Part shown: positions 26,804 through 33,983 of the stretch, one piece after another
Position numbering within the stretch: the stretch's first letter is position 1
Layout of the letters: every line of letters begins with the position of its first letter
Source of the DNA: Oscillospiraceae bacterium
Lineage (GTDB): Bacteria > Bacillota > Clostridia > Oscillospirales > Oscillospiraceae
DNA length: 64,000 nucleotides
Direction: 5' to 3'
NCBI GenBank assembly: GCA_020025295.1
Contig: JAHHSJ010000001.1
Span: 65,137 to 129,136, forward strand
Translations under genes and position numbers: made by a program
Notes under the pieces: model-generated
Database searches by the model: none
What the model was told of the DNA's origin: nothing
What the model saw: only the letters and a program-made list of their open reading frames with translations

Positions 26804-27463
26804 TTATTCCGCATGGCTCAGGACCACGCCGCTGCCGCAGAGGTCCGTTTCAAATGCGCCGGCGTCGCCAAGACCAAGCCGATATTCCCAACGGACGGGA
26901 AGCTCGCTTTCACCGGGGAAGGTGTAGTTGCTGAGGGTGCTGGCTTTCAGCTCTTGGGCAGGCTCGGAACAATCTACGAGGAAGCTGTCGGCCCGCGTTT
27001 CTCCCGAACCGGGAGCATCCGGATAGAAGATCACTGCATTCAGCGATTGGAGGTTCAGCGTGTCGTCCAGAGCGGTGGCGGTAATGTCCCAGAACAGGTT
27101 GTGTTCCTTGTCGGAAGAACAAGTGGTCTGGTACACGATGGGAACGACCGTCTGGCGTGCGGCCTCGTCGGCGGCAATCACCTGTGCAGCGGTGAGAGAC
27201 GCCAGCGTCTGCTCGTCCACAAACCCGACTTGCAGCCATTCGCCCAGTGTGACCGAATCGGAATGCTCCCCCTCGTCGATCACGGCATATCCGAGGTCAT
27301 ACCCCAGCAGGGAAAGGGCGTAATTGTCCTCGTTGGAAAGGAGAGAGGTGACGCCAGCCGATTCCGGCTTGGAATCGTTGGGCTTGTTGGTGGCATAGAC
27401 CGTGGTGCCAACCGCTGCCACAAGCACTACGGCACAGATGAGACACATCAGTTTTTTCTTCAT
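26804..27463 (-). CDS. Secreted protein of unknown function
   Basis: This 219-residue protein begins with a clear signal peptide (MKKKLMCLICAVVLVAAVGTTVYA, cleavage probable after VYA). The mature part has no motif that I recognise. It contains two potential disulfide-forming cysteine pairs and a hydrophobic core segment (NYALSLLGYDLGYAVI). GGAGG precedes the ATG. It lies between the nucleoside phosphorylase (convergent) and sigK (divergent). No lipobox is present, so release or cell-wall association is likelier than a lipid anchor. Function cannot be inferred. Confidence 0.65.
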   Translation of the reverse strand: MKKKLMCLICAVVLVAAVGTTVYATNKPNDSKPESAGVTSLLSNEDNYALSLLGYDLGYAVIDEGEHSDSVTLGEWLQVGFVDEQTLASLTAAQVIAADEAARQTVVPIVYQTTCSSDKEHNLFWDITATALDDTLNLQSLNAVIFYPDAPGSGETRADSFLVDCSEPAQELKASTLSNYTFPGESELPVRWEYRLGLGDAGAFETDLCGSGVVLSHAE

Positions 27464-27647
27464 AAGGTTCCTCCTGTCTCTTACAAAAACGGAATGTACT
27501 CTCCCTCTTTTTATAGTATATCAGTTTCAAATGGTTCTGTATAGCTGCAAAAATACCAAGTTTATGGAACATATCTTGTGACTTTCGCAGCCAAGAGGGC
27601 TTACTTTGCAGACTTCTGACCCTCGTTCCTGTGTCGGGACTGTGGGC

Positions 27648-27677
27648 GAATAGGGACAACTTGTGGAAGAATAGAAT
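27648..27677 (+). promoter_or_regulatory. Candidate mother-cell (sigma-E/sigma-K type) promoter of sigK
   Basis: GAATAGG (27648-27654) resembles the sigma-E -35 box (KMATATT). Fifteen bases on, AATAGAAT (27670-27677) resembles the -10 box (CATACAAT). It is 30 bases upstream of the sigK start. The matches are imperfect, and the call rests partly on the gene's known regulation in Bacillus. Confidence 0.35.
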
Positions 27678-27707
27678 GGACCATGCATGAAAAAGGAGTT
27701 GTGGCAT

Positions 27708-28355
27708 ATGCTCTCAGTTTTAACGCTTTTGTTGATGCACAGTCAGTTCTTTACCCTGCGTGTATCCCCATCGGTGGGGTCATTCCCACAGCCGCTGAGC
27801 AAGGAAGAGGAACAACGGCTGGTGGAGCGATCTGCGGAGGGAGATTTGGCGGCTCGGAATCGGCTGGTGGAACACAATCTTCGGCTGGTGGCCCACATTG
27901 TGAAAAAATACTACACCCAGTCCGGCGATACGGACGATTTAATCAGTATCGGCACCATCGGGCTCATCAAGGCGGTCAACACCTATCGCCCGGATAAAAA
28001 AATCAAGCTGGCTACCTATGCGGCACGCTGTATTGAAAATGAGGTGCTGATGTACCTGCGCAAGACCCGAAAGCTGGCAGGAGAGGTGTCACTGTCGGAA
28101 ACGCTGGATGGGGACGGTGGAGAGGGCAACCTTTCCATGATGGACCTCATTCGGGTGGACGATGATATGCTGGAAAACTTGGATGCACGGGAATCCTGCC
28201 TGAGAGTTCGGGAGTGTGTGGATCGGGTGCTGGATGAACGGGAGCGAATGGTCATCGTGGCCCGGTACGGCTTGGACGGAGCGGAGCCTTGCCCTCAGCG
28301 GGAAATCGCCGCACGCTGCGGCATTTCCCGGTCCTATGTATCCCGCCGCCGCTAA
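27708..28355 (+). CDS. sigK: Pro-sigma-K, N-terminal part of a split sigK gene
   Basis: This piece is 215 residues. Residues 1-~27 (MLSVLTLLLMHSQFF...) form a hydrophobic pro-sequence like that removed from Bacillus pro-sigma-K. SFPQPLSKEEE, ARNRLVEHNLRLVAHIVKKY, DLISIGTIGLIKAVNTY and KKIKLATYAARCIENEVLMYLRK are the sigma-70 region 2 sequence of sigma-K. Region 4 runs to GISRSYVSR and then stops abruptly after two extra arginines at TAA (28353-28355), because an inserted element begins there. The missing end (RIEKKALKKLEEAMAQLGEGVP) lies at 33104-33178. The ATG at 27708 is nine bases after AGGAG; an ATG at 27687 would overlap that site. Before excision the product lacks the last recognition-helix residues. 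Confidence 0.95.
   Translation: MLSVLTLLLMHSQFFTLRVSPSVGSFPQPLSKEEEQRLVERSAEGDLAARNRLVEHNLRLVAHIVKKYYTQSGDTDDLISIGTIGLIKAVNTYRPDKKIKLATYAARCIENEVLMYLRKTRKLAGEVSLSETLDGDGGEGNLSMMDLIRVDDDMLENLDARESCLRVRECVDRVLDERERMVIVARYGLDGAEPCPQREIAARCGISRSYVSRRR
28338..28345 (+). repeat. attL core, direct-repeat copy 1 (GTATCCCG)
   Basis: Encodes V-S-R of sigma-K region 4.2. Identical to 33104-33111; the presumed crossover region. Confidence 0.85.
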
Positions 28356-28360
28356 TGTAA
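28346..28360 (+). repeat. Element left arm, inverted repeat of the right arm
   Basis: CCGCCGCTAATGTAA is the exact reverse complement of 33083-33097. In the excised circle the two arms would flank the core as a dyad. This arm also supplies the stop codon of the truncated sigK frame. Confidence 0.85.
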
Positions 28361-28727
28361 ACGAAGCATACCTCGGAAACGGACCCTATATTATAATGTA
28401 TCATTGATAAAAGTCCTGATGTTTTCTTTTTCGCTTTCCGGCCGGTATTTCCCTTTGGACGAAACTGAAAATGAAGGAAGAAGAAGCAAAAATTTCAAAA
28501 TTAACAAGAATTTAACACAAAAATGGTGTTCTATTTCACATAGTTGCGGTATGATAAAGAAAAATCAGGAAAAGACGGATGGGTGCAAGTGCGGAATGCG
28601 TTCTTGCGACGCTATCCGGGATTTGATGATTGATATGCCGAATACCGTCGGATATGGTGCAAACGGCTTCGCTGGCACCGTCATTCCGATGGCATTCCCA
28701 GCGATACAACAGAATGTGAGGTAATTT
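28356..28727 (+). other. Non-coding left end of the sigK element
   Basis: 372 bases without a convincing gene. A TATAAT at 28393-28398 lacks a good -35. Short stems (TATCCG/CGGATA and GCTGG/CCAGC) lie in 28610-28705, just before the HAD gene. An open frame across the region contains no ribosome site and looks like chance. This stretch may carry recombinase or accessory sites. Confidence 0.4.
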
Positions 28728-29501
28728 ATGGAAGAACTGAGAAATAAGAAGGGTTTTATTTGTGATATGGACGGCGTCATCTACCACGGCAATCAGCTTG
28801 TTCCCGGCGCCAAGGAATTTGTGGAGTGGCTGTATCGGGAAAACAAGCAGTTTTTGTTCCTGACCAACGCCAGCAGCCGTTCTCCCAAGGAACTGCAGAA
28901 GAAGCTGCAGCGGATGGGTCTGGACATCAGCGAGGACCATTTCTACACCAGCGCCCTGGCCACGGCGAAGTTCCTGCAGAAGCAGGCACCCGGCTGCAGC
29001 GCCTATGTGATTGGTGACCACGGCCTGTTCAATGCCCTCTATGACTGCGGCATCACCATCAATGAGGTGGACCCGGACTATGTGGTGGTGGGCGAAACGG
29101 CAGACTATTGCTTTGAGCATATCAGCCGTGCCATGAATCTGGTGAACAAGGGCGCAAAGCTGATCGCCACCAACTCCGACATGACCGGCCCGGTGGAGGG
29201 CGGTTTTGCTCCTGCCTGCCGGGCACTGGTGGCTCCCATTGAGGCAACCACCGGCAAGTCCGCCTACTATGTGGGCAAGCCCAACCCTCTGATGATGCGT
29301 ACCGGTCTGGGCATTTTGGGTGTCCACTCCAAGGAGGCAGTCATGATCGGTGACCGCATGGATACCGACATCATCGCCGGCATCGAAACCGGTCTGGATA
29401 CCGCTCTGGTGCTCACCGGCGTTTCCACCATGGAAACCCTGAACGAGTACCCCTACCGCCCCAGACTGGTGCTGAACAGCATCGGTGATATTCCCGACTG
29501 A
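28728..29501 (+). CDS. HAD-superfamily phosphatase, NagD/AraL-like (element cargo)
   Basis: This 257-residue class IIA HAD hydrolase has the nucleophile motif DMDGVIY at the N-terminus, motif II TNAS, the conserved lysine in GKPNPLMM and motif IV GDRMDTDI. Such enzymes dephosphorylate small metabolites (sugar phosphates, glycolate phosphate, nucleotides); the substrate cannot be read from sequence. GAGGTAA precedes the ATG. It lies inside the sigK element and would be lost only from the mother cell, where excision is not inherited, so it can serve vegetative cells normally. A terminator follows. Confidence 0.88.
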   Translation: MEELRNKKGFICDMDGVIYHGNQLVPGAKEFVEWLYRENKQFLFLTNASSRSPKELQKKLQRMGLDISEDHFYTSALATAKFLQKQAPGCSAYVIGDHGLFNALYDCGITINEVDPDYVVVGETADYCFEHISRAMNLVNKGAKLIATNSDMTGPVEGGFAPACRALVAPIEATTGKSAYYVGKPNPLMMRTGLGILGVHSKEAVMIGDRMDTDIIAGIETGLDTALVLTGVSTMETLNEYPYRPRLVLNSIGDIPD

Positions 29502-29527
29502 CGGTAAGAAAATTTAATTTGCAAACG

Positions 29528-29560
29528 AAAAAAGCCACAGCATTTCTGTGGCTTTTTCTC
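29528..29560 (+). terminator. Terminator of the HAD gene
   Basis: AAAAAGCCACAG / CTGTGGCTTTTT with CATTT loop. Confidence 0.85.
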
Positions 29561-29594
29561 TTGTTTTTACGGCGGTTTTTGGGACTTTTGTATG

Positions 29595-29622
29595 TTGACA
29601 ATTTGTGAGAAAATCATATAAT
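29595..29622 (+). promoter_or_regulatory. Consensus promoter of the marR gene
   Basis: Perfect TTGACA (29595-29600), 16 bases, perfect TATAAT (29617-29622). Confidence 0.88.
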
Positions 29623-29635
29623 TAACTTTGTTAAT
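29621..29635. promoter_or_regulatory. Candidate MarR operator
   Basis: ATTAAC-TTT-GTTAAT is a perfect palindrome overlapping the -10 box and start region of the marR promoter. The position fits autorepression by the encoded MarR protein. Confidence 0.6.
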
Positions 29636-29655
29636 CGTTCAAAGGAGATGACGAA

Positions 29656-30087
29656 ATGGAACTCATGTGGCTGCAGATGCTTGCATATCAGCAGGAACTG
29701 CATCGTTTTTCCCGTTCTATGCTGGCACAGGGACAAAAGCAGACCTTGACAGCCAGTGAGCTTGAACTGCTGTCTTGGCTGTATTTGCAGACGGAAGAAT
29801 GCACACCTCAGGTGCTGAGCCGGCACAGCGGCATGAAGAAGGAAGCGGTGAGCCGCTGCCTGAAGCAGCTGTACGAAAAGGGCTTTATTGAAAAGGAAAA
29901 GCGTCCGCAGGATGAGCGGAGTTACATTCTTTCTCTGACGGAGAGTGGAAGAAGCGCCCTCCGGGAAAATTACGGACCGATCCTCCAACCCCTGTATGAT
30001 CTGCAGCGGGAGATGGGAGAGGACTTCAATCGTCTGTTCCAGCTGATTGGCGAAGCAAACGCCAAGATGGAAGAGAAGAAAAACTGA
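29656..30087 (+). CDS. MarR-family transcriptional regulator (element cargo)
   Basis: This 143-residue winged-helix regulator has a DNA-binding region TPQVLSRHSGMKKEAVSRCLKQLYEKGFIEKEK, followed by the wing DERSYILSLTESGRSAL, typical of MarR proteins. Members usually repress their own operon and release DNA on binding small aromatic or other ligands. AAAGGAGAT precedes the ATG. It is followed 42 bases later by the FUSC-like membrane protein gene, so the pair resembles a ligand-responsive efflux operon. A palindrome in its promoter is the likely operator. Confidence 0.88.
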   Translation: MELMWLQMLAYQQELHRFSRSMLAQGQKQTLTASELELLSWLYLQTEECTPQVLSRHSGMKKEAVSRCLKQLYEKGFIEKEKRPQDERSYILSLTESGRSALRENYGPILQPLYDLQREMGEDFNRLFQLIGEANAKMEEKKN

Positions 30088-30129
30088 CACAGGATATTTC
30101 TTATAAATAGAAGAAATGGAGGTATTTTG

Positions 30130-31215
30130 GTGCGATTTTATGATATGTTGCAGCTGGACCCCGGAACACTGAAAAAGAAGATTCGCTCCGCAGAGCTGCC
30201 CAAAGAGCGGCGCAAGCTGATGGTGGCAATCACGGTCCGCACGTTCCTGATCGTGATGTTTGCAATTTTGTTGATTTCTCCGGCCGGAAAGGTGTTTGGC
30301 GCAGAAAACAGCCCCATGGCCGTCGCTCTGTTCTGTATTCTGCTTGGCATCCGCTTCGTGGACTTTGATTATTGTATCAAAGACTCTATGATCAACTTCG
30401 CAGTGGTGCTGACGCTGCTGCTGTTTGCCCCCTGCCTTACGGCCCGGGCCAATGCGCTGCTTGCCCTGCTGATCCATATTTCCGCCTTCTTTGTCATTTT
30501 GTTTATGACCAGCGGCCGTCCGGAAATGGGCAATTCCGGACTTTATACCTTTGCTTATATCTACCTTTCCAGCAATCCGGTTTTCGGTGACCAGCTGTGG
30601 CGGCGTGCCCTCCTGACTCTGGTGGGTTATGTGCTGTGCGGTGCCATTCTGCTGGCAAAGCACCACAACAAGAACCAGTCGGTTCGCTTCTGGAGCAAGG
30701 TGCAGAACTTCAGTCTGGCAGACAATAAGAACCAGTGGCTGCTGCAGCTGACCTTGGGCGTGTCCATCGTGCTGACCGTGGGCAATCTCTTCCACCTGCC
30801 TCGCGCGATGTGGGCGGCCTATGCCTGTGGCTCCATTGTGGGCTGCTACTCTGCTACCGGGGTAGAGGCAAAGGGCCGTGCCATGCAGCGTATGATCGGC
30901 ACGATCATCGGCTCGCTGGCGTTCTTTGTGGTCTATTCGCTGCTGCCGGTCTCCCTCAAGTCTATGGTTGGCCCTCTGGGCGGTCTTTGTGCGGGCTTCT
31001 GCACCAAGTATCGCTATCAGATTGCCTGCAACTGCTTGGGCGCCCTGTTTATGGCGACCAGCCTGTTCAGCGTGCCCCAGACCATGGTGCTGCGTCTGGG
31101 ACAGAATCTGGTCGGCTTGCTGTTTGGCGTTGTTTTCCTGATGCTGTATCAGAAGGTGATGAGCCTGTGCTTTGCATCCAAAACCACCGGTGGAGCACAG
31201 AATCCCACCACTTAA
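30130..31215 (+). CDS. FUSC-like multi-pass membrane protein, possible exporter (element cargo)
   Basis: This 361-residue protein has a short cytoplasmic N-terminus and two blocks of membrane helices separated by a hydrophilic stretch (HHNKNQSVRFWSK...NKNQW). This duplicated layout, with MWAAYACGSIVGCYSATGVEAKGRAMQRMIGTIIGSLAFF in the second half, fits the fusaric acid resistance/aromatic acid exporter (FUSC) superfamily. Such proteins are thought to export aromatic carboxylic compounds. The GTG at 30130 is chosen for spacing to GGAGG; TTG at 30127 is the alternative. It is probably co-transcribed with and controlled by the adjacent marR. Confidence 0.78.
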   Translation: MRFYDMLQLDPGTLKKKIRSAELPKERRKLMVAITVRTFLIVMFAILLISPAGKVFGAENSPMAVALFCILLGIRFVDFDYCIKDSMINFAVVLTLLLFAPCLTARANALLALLIHISAFFVILFMTSGRPEMGNSGLYTFAYIYLSSNPVFGDQLWRRALLTLVGYVLCGAILLAKHHNKNQSVRFWSKVQNFSLADNKNQWLLQLTLGVSIVLTVGNLFHLPRAMWAAYACGSIVGCYSATGVEAKGRAMQRMIGTIIGSLAFFVVYSLLPVSLKSMVGPLGGLCAGFCTKYRYQIACNCLGALFMATSLFSVPQTMVLRLGQNLVGLLFGVVFLMLYQKVMSLCFASKTTGGAQNPTT

Positions 31216-31231
31216 TTCAATTGAAATAAGT

Positions 31232-31279
31232 ACAGACCGTTCCGAGGAAGTTCCTTTGGAGCGGTCTGTTTTATTTTTT
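31232..31279 (+). terminator. Terminator of the marR-FUSC unit
   Basis: ACAGACCG / CGGTCTGT with extra inner pairing, then TTTATTTTTT. It separates this unit from the recombinase genes. Confidence 0.8.
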
Positions 31280-31285
31280 GGACAG

Positions 31286-31314
31286 GCAAATCACCCCGGG
31301 CCGGCACATACCCT
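31286..31314 (+). promoter_or_regulatory. Weak candidate sigma-E promoter of the recombinase unit
   Basis: GCAAATC, 14 bases, CATACCCT (31307-31314) partly matches the mother-cell sigma-E consensus. The predicted start would fall at the AGGAGG ribosome site, leaving almost no leader, which weakens the call. Confidence 0.22.
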
Positions 31315-31334
31315 TTCCTGAGGAGGGTGAGTAC

Positions 31335-31469
31335 ATGAAACAGAGCGTGCCTGAAATGCAATGTGTGTTTTCCCCATCAGAGCCAAGCCTTTCGGAACGG
31401 ATCGAGGAGTCGCTCCGGCTGTTTGTGCTGCGGGTTTTGACGGAAGAGGAACCGGCAGATGGTGTTTGA
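31335..31469 (+). CDS. Small protein upstream of the recombinase, candidate excision factor
   Basis: This 44-residue protein (MKQSVPEMQCVF...) has an amphipathic helix-like segment SERIEESLRLFVLRVLTEE. GAGGAGGG lies eight bases before the ATG, and the 3' end overlaps the recombinase start by 11 bases, so the two are translationally coupled. I do not recognise the family. In the C. difficile skin element a small protein acts with the recombinase as a recombination directionality factor. The position and size here make this ORF a reasonable candidate for the same job, but that is inference. Confidence 0.55.
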   Translation: MKQSVPEMQCVFSPSEPSLSERIEESLRLFVLRVLTEEEPADGV

Positions 31470-33045
31470 GCTGGATCGTCCCGAGGACTACCGTGCGGCG
31501 CTGTACATCCGATTGTCCAAGGAGGATGAAAACGAAGGCCCGTCCCAGAGCGTCCAGAATCAGGAGTCCCTTTTGCGGGCGTTTGTTCAGCAGCACTGTT
31601 TGCAAGTGGTGGATACCTATGTAGACGATGGCTGGAGCGGCACCAACTTCGACCGCCCCGGCTTTCAGCGGATGATCGGAGATATTGAAGCGAACAAGGT
31701 CAACATGGTCATCACCAAAGACCTTTCCCGTCTGGGCCGTGACTATATTCTTACTGGTCACTACATGGAGCGATACTTCCCGGAACATCAGGTGCGGTAC
31801 ATCTCCCTGCTGGACGGCATCGACACCGGGGTGGACTCCACTGCCAATGACATTACGCCCTTCCGCGCGATTATGAACGATATGTACGCCAAGGACATCT
31901 CCAAGAAGATCAAGAGCGTCAAGCGGGATAAACAGAAAAAGGGGCAGTTTATCGGCGGAAAGCCGGTCTACGGCTATAAAATGCACCCCACGGAGAAAAA
32001 CAAGATCGTCATTGACGAGGAAGCGGCGCCTGTCGTGCGGCGCATCTTCGCCATGGCCCTGTCCGGAAGGAGCTGTCGGCAGATTGCCGTCTGGCTCAAT
32101 GAGCATCAAGTGCCCACCCCGGCGGCGTATGCCAAGCTGCCGATCAGGAACACCGGCCCCTATTCCGGGCTGTGGAGCAGTGAGCGGATTTCCGAACTGC
32201 TGCAAAATGAAACCTACATTGGCAATATGGTGCAGGGACGCAGTGTAAAGGTCAGCTACAAGTCCAAGAAATGCCGAAAGCAGCCCAAAGACCGCTGGGT
32301 AGTAGTGGAGGGAACGCATCCGCCCTTGGTGGAGAAGGAAACCTTTCAGAGTGTGCAGGAGCTGGTCAACAGCCGCAGGCACACCCGCAGCCGCACCTAT
32401 GATTTTCTGCTGAAAGGGATTATTTTCTGCCATGAGTGCGGCTATCCGCTGGGGGTGGTCAACCGAAAGAACGCCAAGGGCGAGGATGTGCTGTACTTCG
32501 TCTGCCGCACCTATCAGCGCTTCACCAAAGCCGGGGTCTGTTCCTGTCATTCCATCAAGGAAACCACGGTCACCGATGCGGTGCGTTCCAAGGTTCGGGA
32601 GGTCTGCGAAAGTGCCCTGAGCCCCCGGAAATTGCTCCCTGCGGCGCTTATGGCCGTGGAGGAAGCGGAGCGTATCAATCCGATGGAAACCCGTCTGAAG
32701 TCCATACAGAGTAAAATCGACCGACTGACCGCCCATCTCGACCAGATGTATCTGGATCGGCTCAGCGGAATCCTCAGTGATACCGATTTTCAGCGCATCT
32801 ATCGGCGGCTCAGCGAGGAGCGGATACAGCTGGAGGAAACCCGGCAGGCATTGGAAAGACGCAAAGAAAGCCCGATTTCCAAAGAAAACCGGGCAAAAGA
32901 GCTGATACAGCAGTTTTTAGACACCATGGACACCAATCGGGAGCTTCTCACCAGCCTGCTGGACCGGGTAGAACTGACGGAGGACAAAAATCTCATCCTC
33001 CGGTTCCGCTGTTCCGAGCCGCCGGAGGAGTCGCACGCTCCCTGA
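31459..33045 (+). CDS. Large serine recombinase (SpoIVCA-like) of the sigK element
   Basis: This 528-residue site-specific recombinase has an N-terminal resolvase domain with the catalytic Ser20 in YIRLSKED and active-site arginines in KDLSRLGRDY. It is followed by a Recombinase domain (GGKPVYGYK onward), a zinc-ribbon with CHECG and a second Cys pair (CRTYQR...CSC), and a C-terminal coiled-coil segment (~420-490, rich in Leu/Glu/Arg). Family members make staggered cuts at a 2-bp centre and exchange strands. Here the expected reaction joins the two GTATCCCG sites and rebuilds sigK. It lies 38 bases from the right arm of the element, as expected for SpoIVCA-type enzymes. Confidence 0.93.
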   Translation: MVFELDRPEDYRAALYIRLSKEDENEGPSQSVQNQESLLRAFVQQHCLQVVDTYVDDGWSGTNFDRPGFQRMIGDIEANKVNMVITKDLSRLGRDYILTGHYMERYFPEHQVRYISLLDGIDTGVDSTANDITPFRAIMNDMYAKDISKKIKSVKRDKQKKGQFIGGKPVYGYKMHPTEKNKIVIDEEAAPVVRRIFAMALSGRSCRQIAVWLNEHQVPTPAAYAKLPIRNTGPYSGLWSSERISELLQNETYIGNMVQGRSVKVSYKSKKCRKQPKDRWVVVEGTHPPLVEKETFQSVQELVNSRRHTRSRTYDFLLKGIIFCHECGYPLGVVNRKNAKGEDVLYFVCRTYQRFTKAGVCSCHSIKETTVTDAVRSKVREVCESALSPRKLLPAALMAVEEAERINPMETRLKSIQSKIDRLTAHLDQMYLDRLSGILSDTDFQRIYRRLSEERIQLEETRQALERRKESPISKENRAKELIQQFLDTMDTNRELLTSLLDRVELTEDKNLILRFRCSEPPEESHAP

Positions 33046-33082
33046 CTGCACCGTACCCGGTGCGTTTTTCGGTTTCCGCTGC

Positions 33083-33097
33083 TTACATTAGCGGCGG
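33083..33097 (+). repeat. Element right arm, inverted repeat of the left arm
   Basis: TTACATTAGCGGCGG, the exact reverse complement of 28346-28360, separated from the right core by CGGAAA. Confidence 0.85.
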
Positions 33098-33103
33098 CGG
33101 AAA

Positions 33104-33111
33104 GTATCCCG
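33104..33111 (+). repeat. attR core, direct-repeat copy 2 (GTATCCCG)
   Basis: Identical to 28338-28345; the presumed crossover site at the right junction. Confidence 0.85.
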
Positions 33112-33178
33112 TATTGAAAAGAAAGCCCTCAAAAAGCTGGAGGAGGCCATGGCGCAGCTGGGCGAGGGCGTGCCGTAA
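33104..33178 (+). CDS. sigK: sigK, C-terminal part (joined after excision)
   Basis: This 24-codon piece reads VSRIEKKALKKLEEAMAQLGEGVP and stops at 33178. It has no start codon or ribosome site of its own. GTATCCCG (33104-33111) is shared with the left junction, and after excision this piece continues GISRSY in frame. IEKKAL is the classic sigma-K region 4.2 ending, and the joined protein of 234 residues is close to the usual pro-sigma-K length (241 in B. subtilis). Confidence 0.93.
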   Translation, partial: VSRIEKKALKKLEEAMAQLGEGVP

Positions 33179-33247
33179 CCGGGGAGCGGTAGCCAAAGGG
33201 GAAAAAGTGTGCTATGCTCATGGTAGAACTACCAAGGAGGGATCGGA

Positions 33248-33973
33248 GTGGAAGAAGCGATCCAGACATTACAGCAGTGGGTGGATGAAAGTCAGCACAT
33301 CGTCTTTTTCGGCGGAGCGGGCGTCAGCACCGAGAGCGGCATTCCGGACTTCCGCAGCGTGGACGGTCTGTACCATCAGCAGTACAGCCAGCCGCCGGAG
33401 ACCATTCTGAGCCACACCTACTTTGAGCGGCACACGGAGGAGTTTTTCCGATTCTACCGCAATAAGATGCTCTTTCCTGATGCCCAGCCCAACAACGCGC
33501 ACCGCAAGCTGGCGGAGCTGGAGCAGGCAGGCAAGCTCACCGCTGTGGTGACGCAGAACATTGACGGCCTGCATCAGAAGGCAGGGAGCCAATGCGTCTA
33601 CGAACTGCACGGAGCGGTCAGCCGCAACTATTGCACCCGTTGCCATCGGTTTTATCCTATGGATGCGGTGATGCAGAGCGAAGCCGTGCCCCATTGTGAC
33701 TGCGGCGGCATTATCAAGCCCGATGTGGTGCTTTATGAGGAGTGTCTGGACAACGCCACGGTGGACGGAGCGGTTCGGGCCATCGCACAGGCGGACCTGC
33801 TGATTGTGGCAGGCACCTCGCTGGTGGTCTATCCGGCGGCAGGGCTCATCAACTACTACCGGGGCCGTCGGCTGGTGCTCATCAATCTGGAACCCACCTC
33901 GGCGGATGCCCGGGCGGATTTGGTGCTCCACGATAAGGTCGGCCGGGTGCTGGAACAGCTTCAAGTCCGGTAA
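33248..33973 (+). CDS. NAD-dependent protein deacylase (sirtuin)
   Basis: This 241-residue Sir2 family enzyme removes acetyl or other acyl groups from lysines using NAD+. The NAD-binding GAGVSTESGIPDFRS, TQNIDGLHQKAG, the catalytic His in ELHGAVSRNYC and the zinc site CTRC...CDCGG are all present. The start is GTG at 33248 with AAGGAGG eight bases upstream. It is the first gene after the rebuilt sigK end, 70 bases away. It ends at a strong terminator. Confidence 0.93.
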   Translation: MEEAIQTLQQWVDESQHIVFFGGAGVSTESGIPDFRSVDGLYHQQYSQPPETILSHTYFERHTEEFFRFYRNKMLFPDAQPNNAHRKLAELEQAGKLTAVVTQNIDGLHQKAGSQCVYELHGAVSRNYCTRCHRFYPMDAVMQSEAVPHCDCGGIIKPDVVLYEECLDNATVDGAVRAIAQADLLIVAGTSLVVYPAAGLINYYRGRRLVLINLEPTSADARADLVLHDKVGRVLEQLQVR

Positions 33974-33983
33974 AGAACAACAA

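Larger units (their letters stand above)
28338..33103 (+). mobile_element. 4,766-bp sigK intervening (skin-type) excision element
   Basis: The element interrupts sigK within region 4.2. The left junction has GTATCCCG at 28338-28345 and the right junction has GTATCCCG at 33104-33111, in direct orientation and in the same reading phase. Recombination between the copies removes 4,766 bp and gives ...SYVSRIEKKALKK..., restoring 234 codons ending at 33178. The element encodes a large serine recombinase at its right end, next to the junction, plus a small ORF, a FUSC-like membrane protein, a MarR regulator and a HAD phosphatase, all on the sigK strand. This is the arrangement of the Bacillus and C. 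difficile 'skin' elements. Those are larger, as far as I recall, and lie at a different sigK position. Confidence 0.92.

Noticed and set aside
28404..28724. 106-codon open frame at the left end of the sigK element.
   Set aside because: No ribosome site, atypical composition and overlap with possible promoter and leader elements; looks like a chance frame before the HAD gene.
28338..33111. Element considered as a prophage or an integrative conjugative element.
   Set aside because: No phage structural, packaging, replication or transfer gene is present between the junctions; the recombinase sits at the edge with only metabolic-type cargo.
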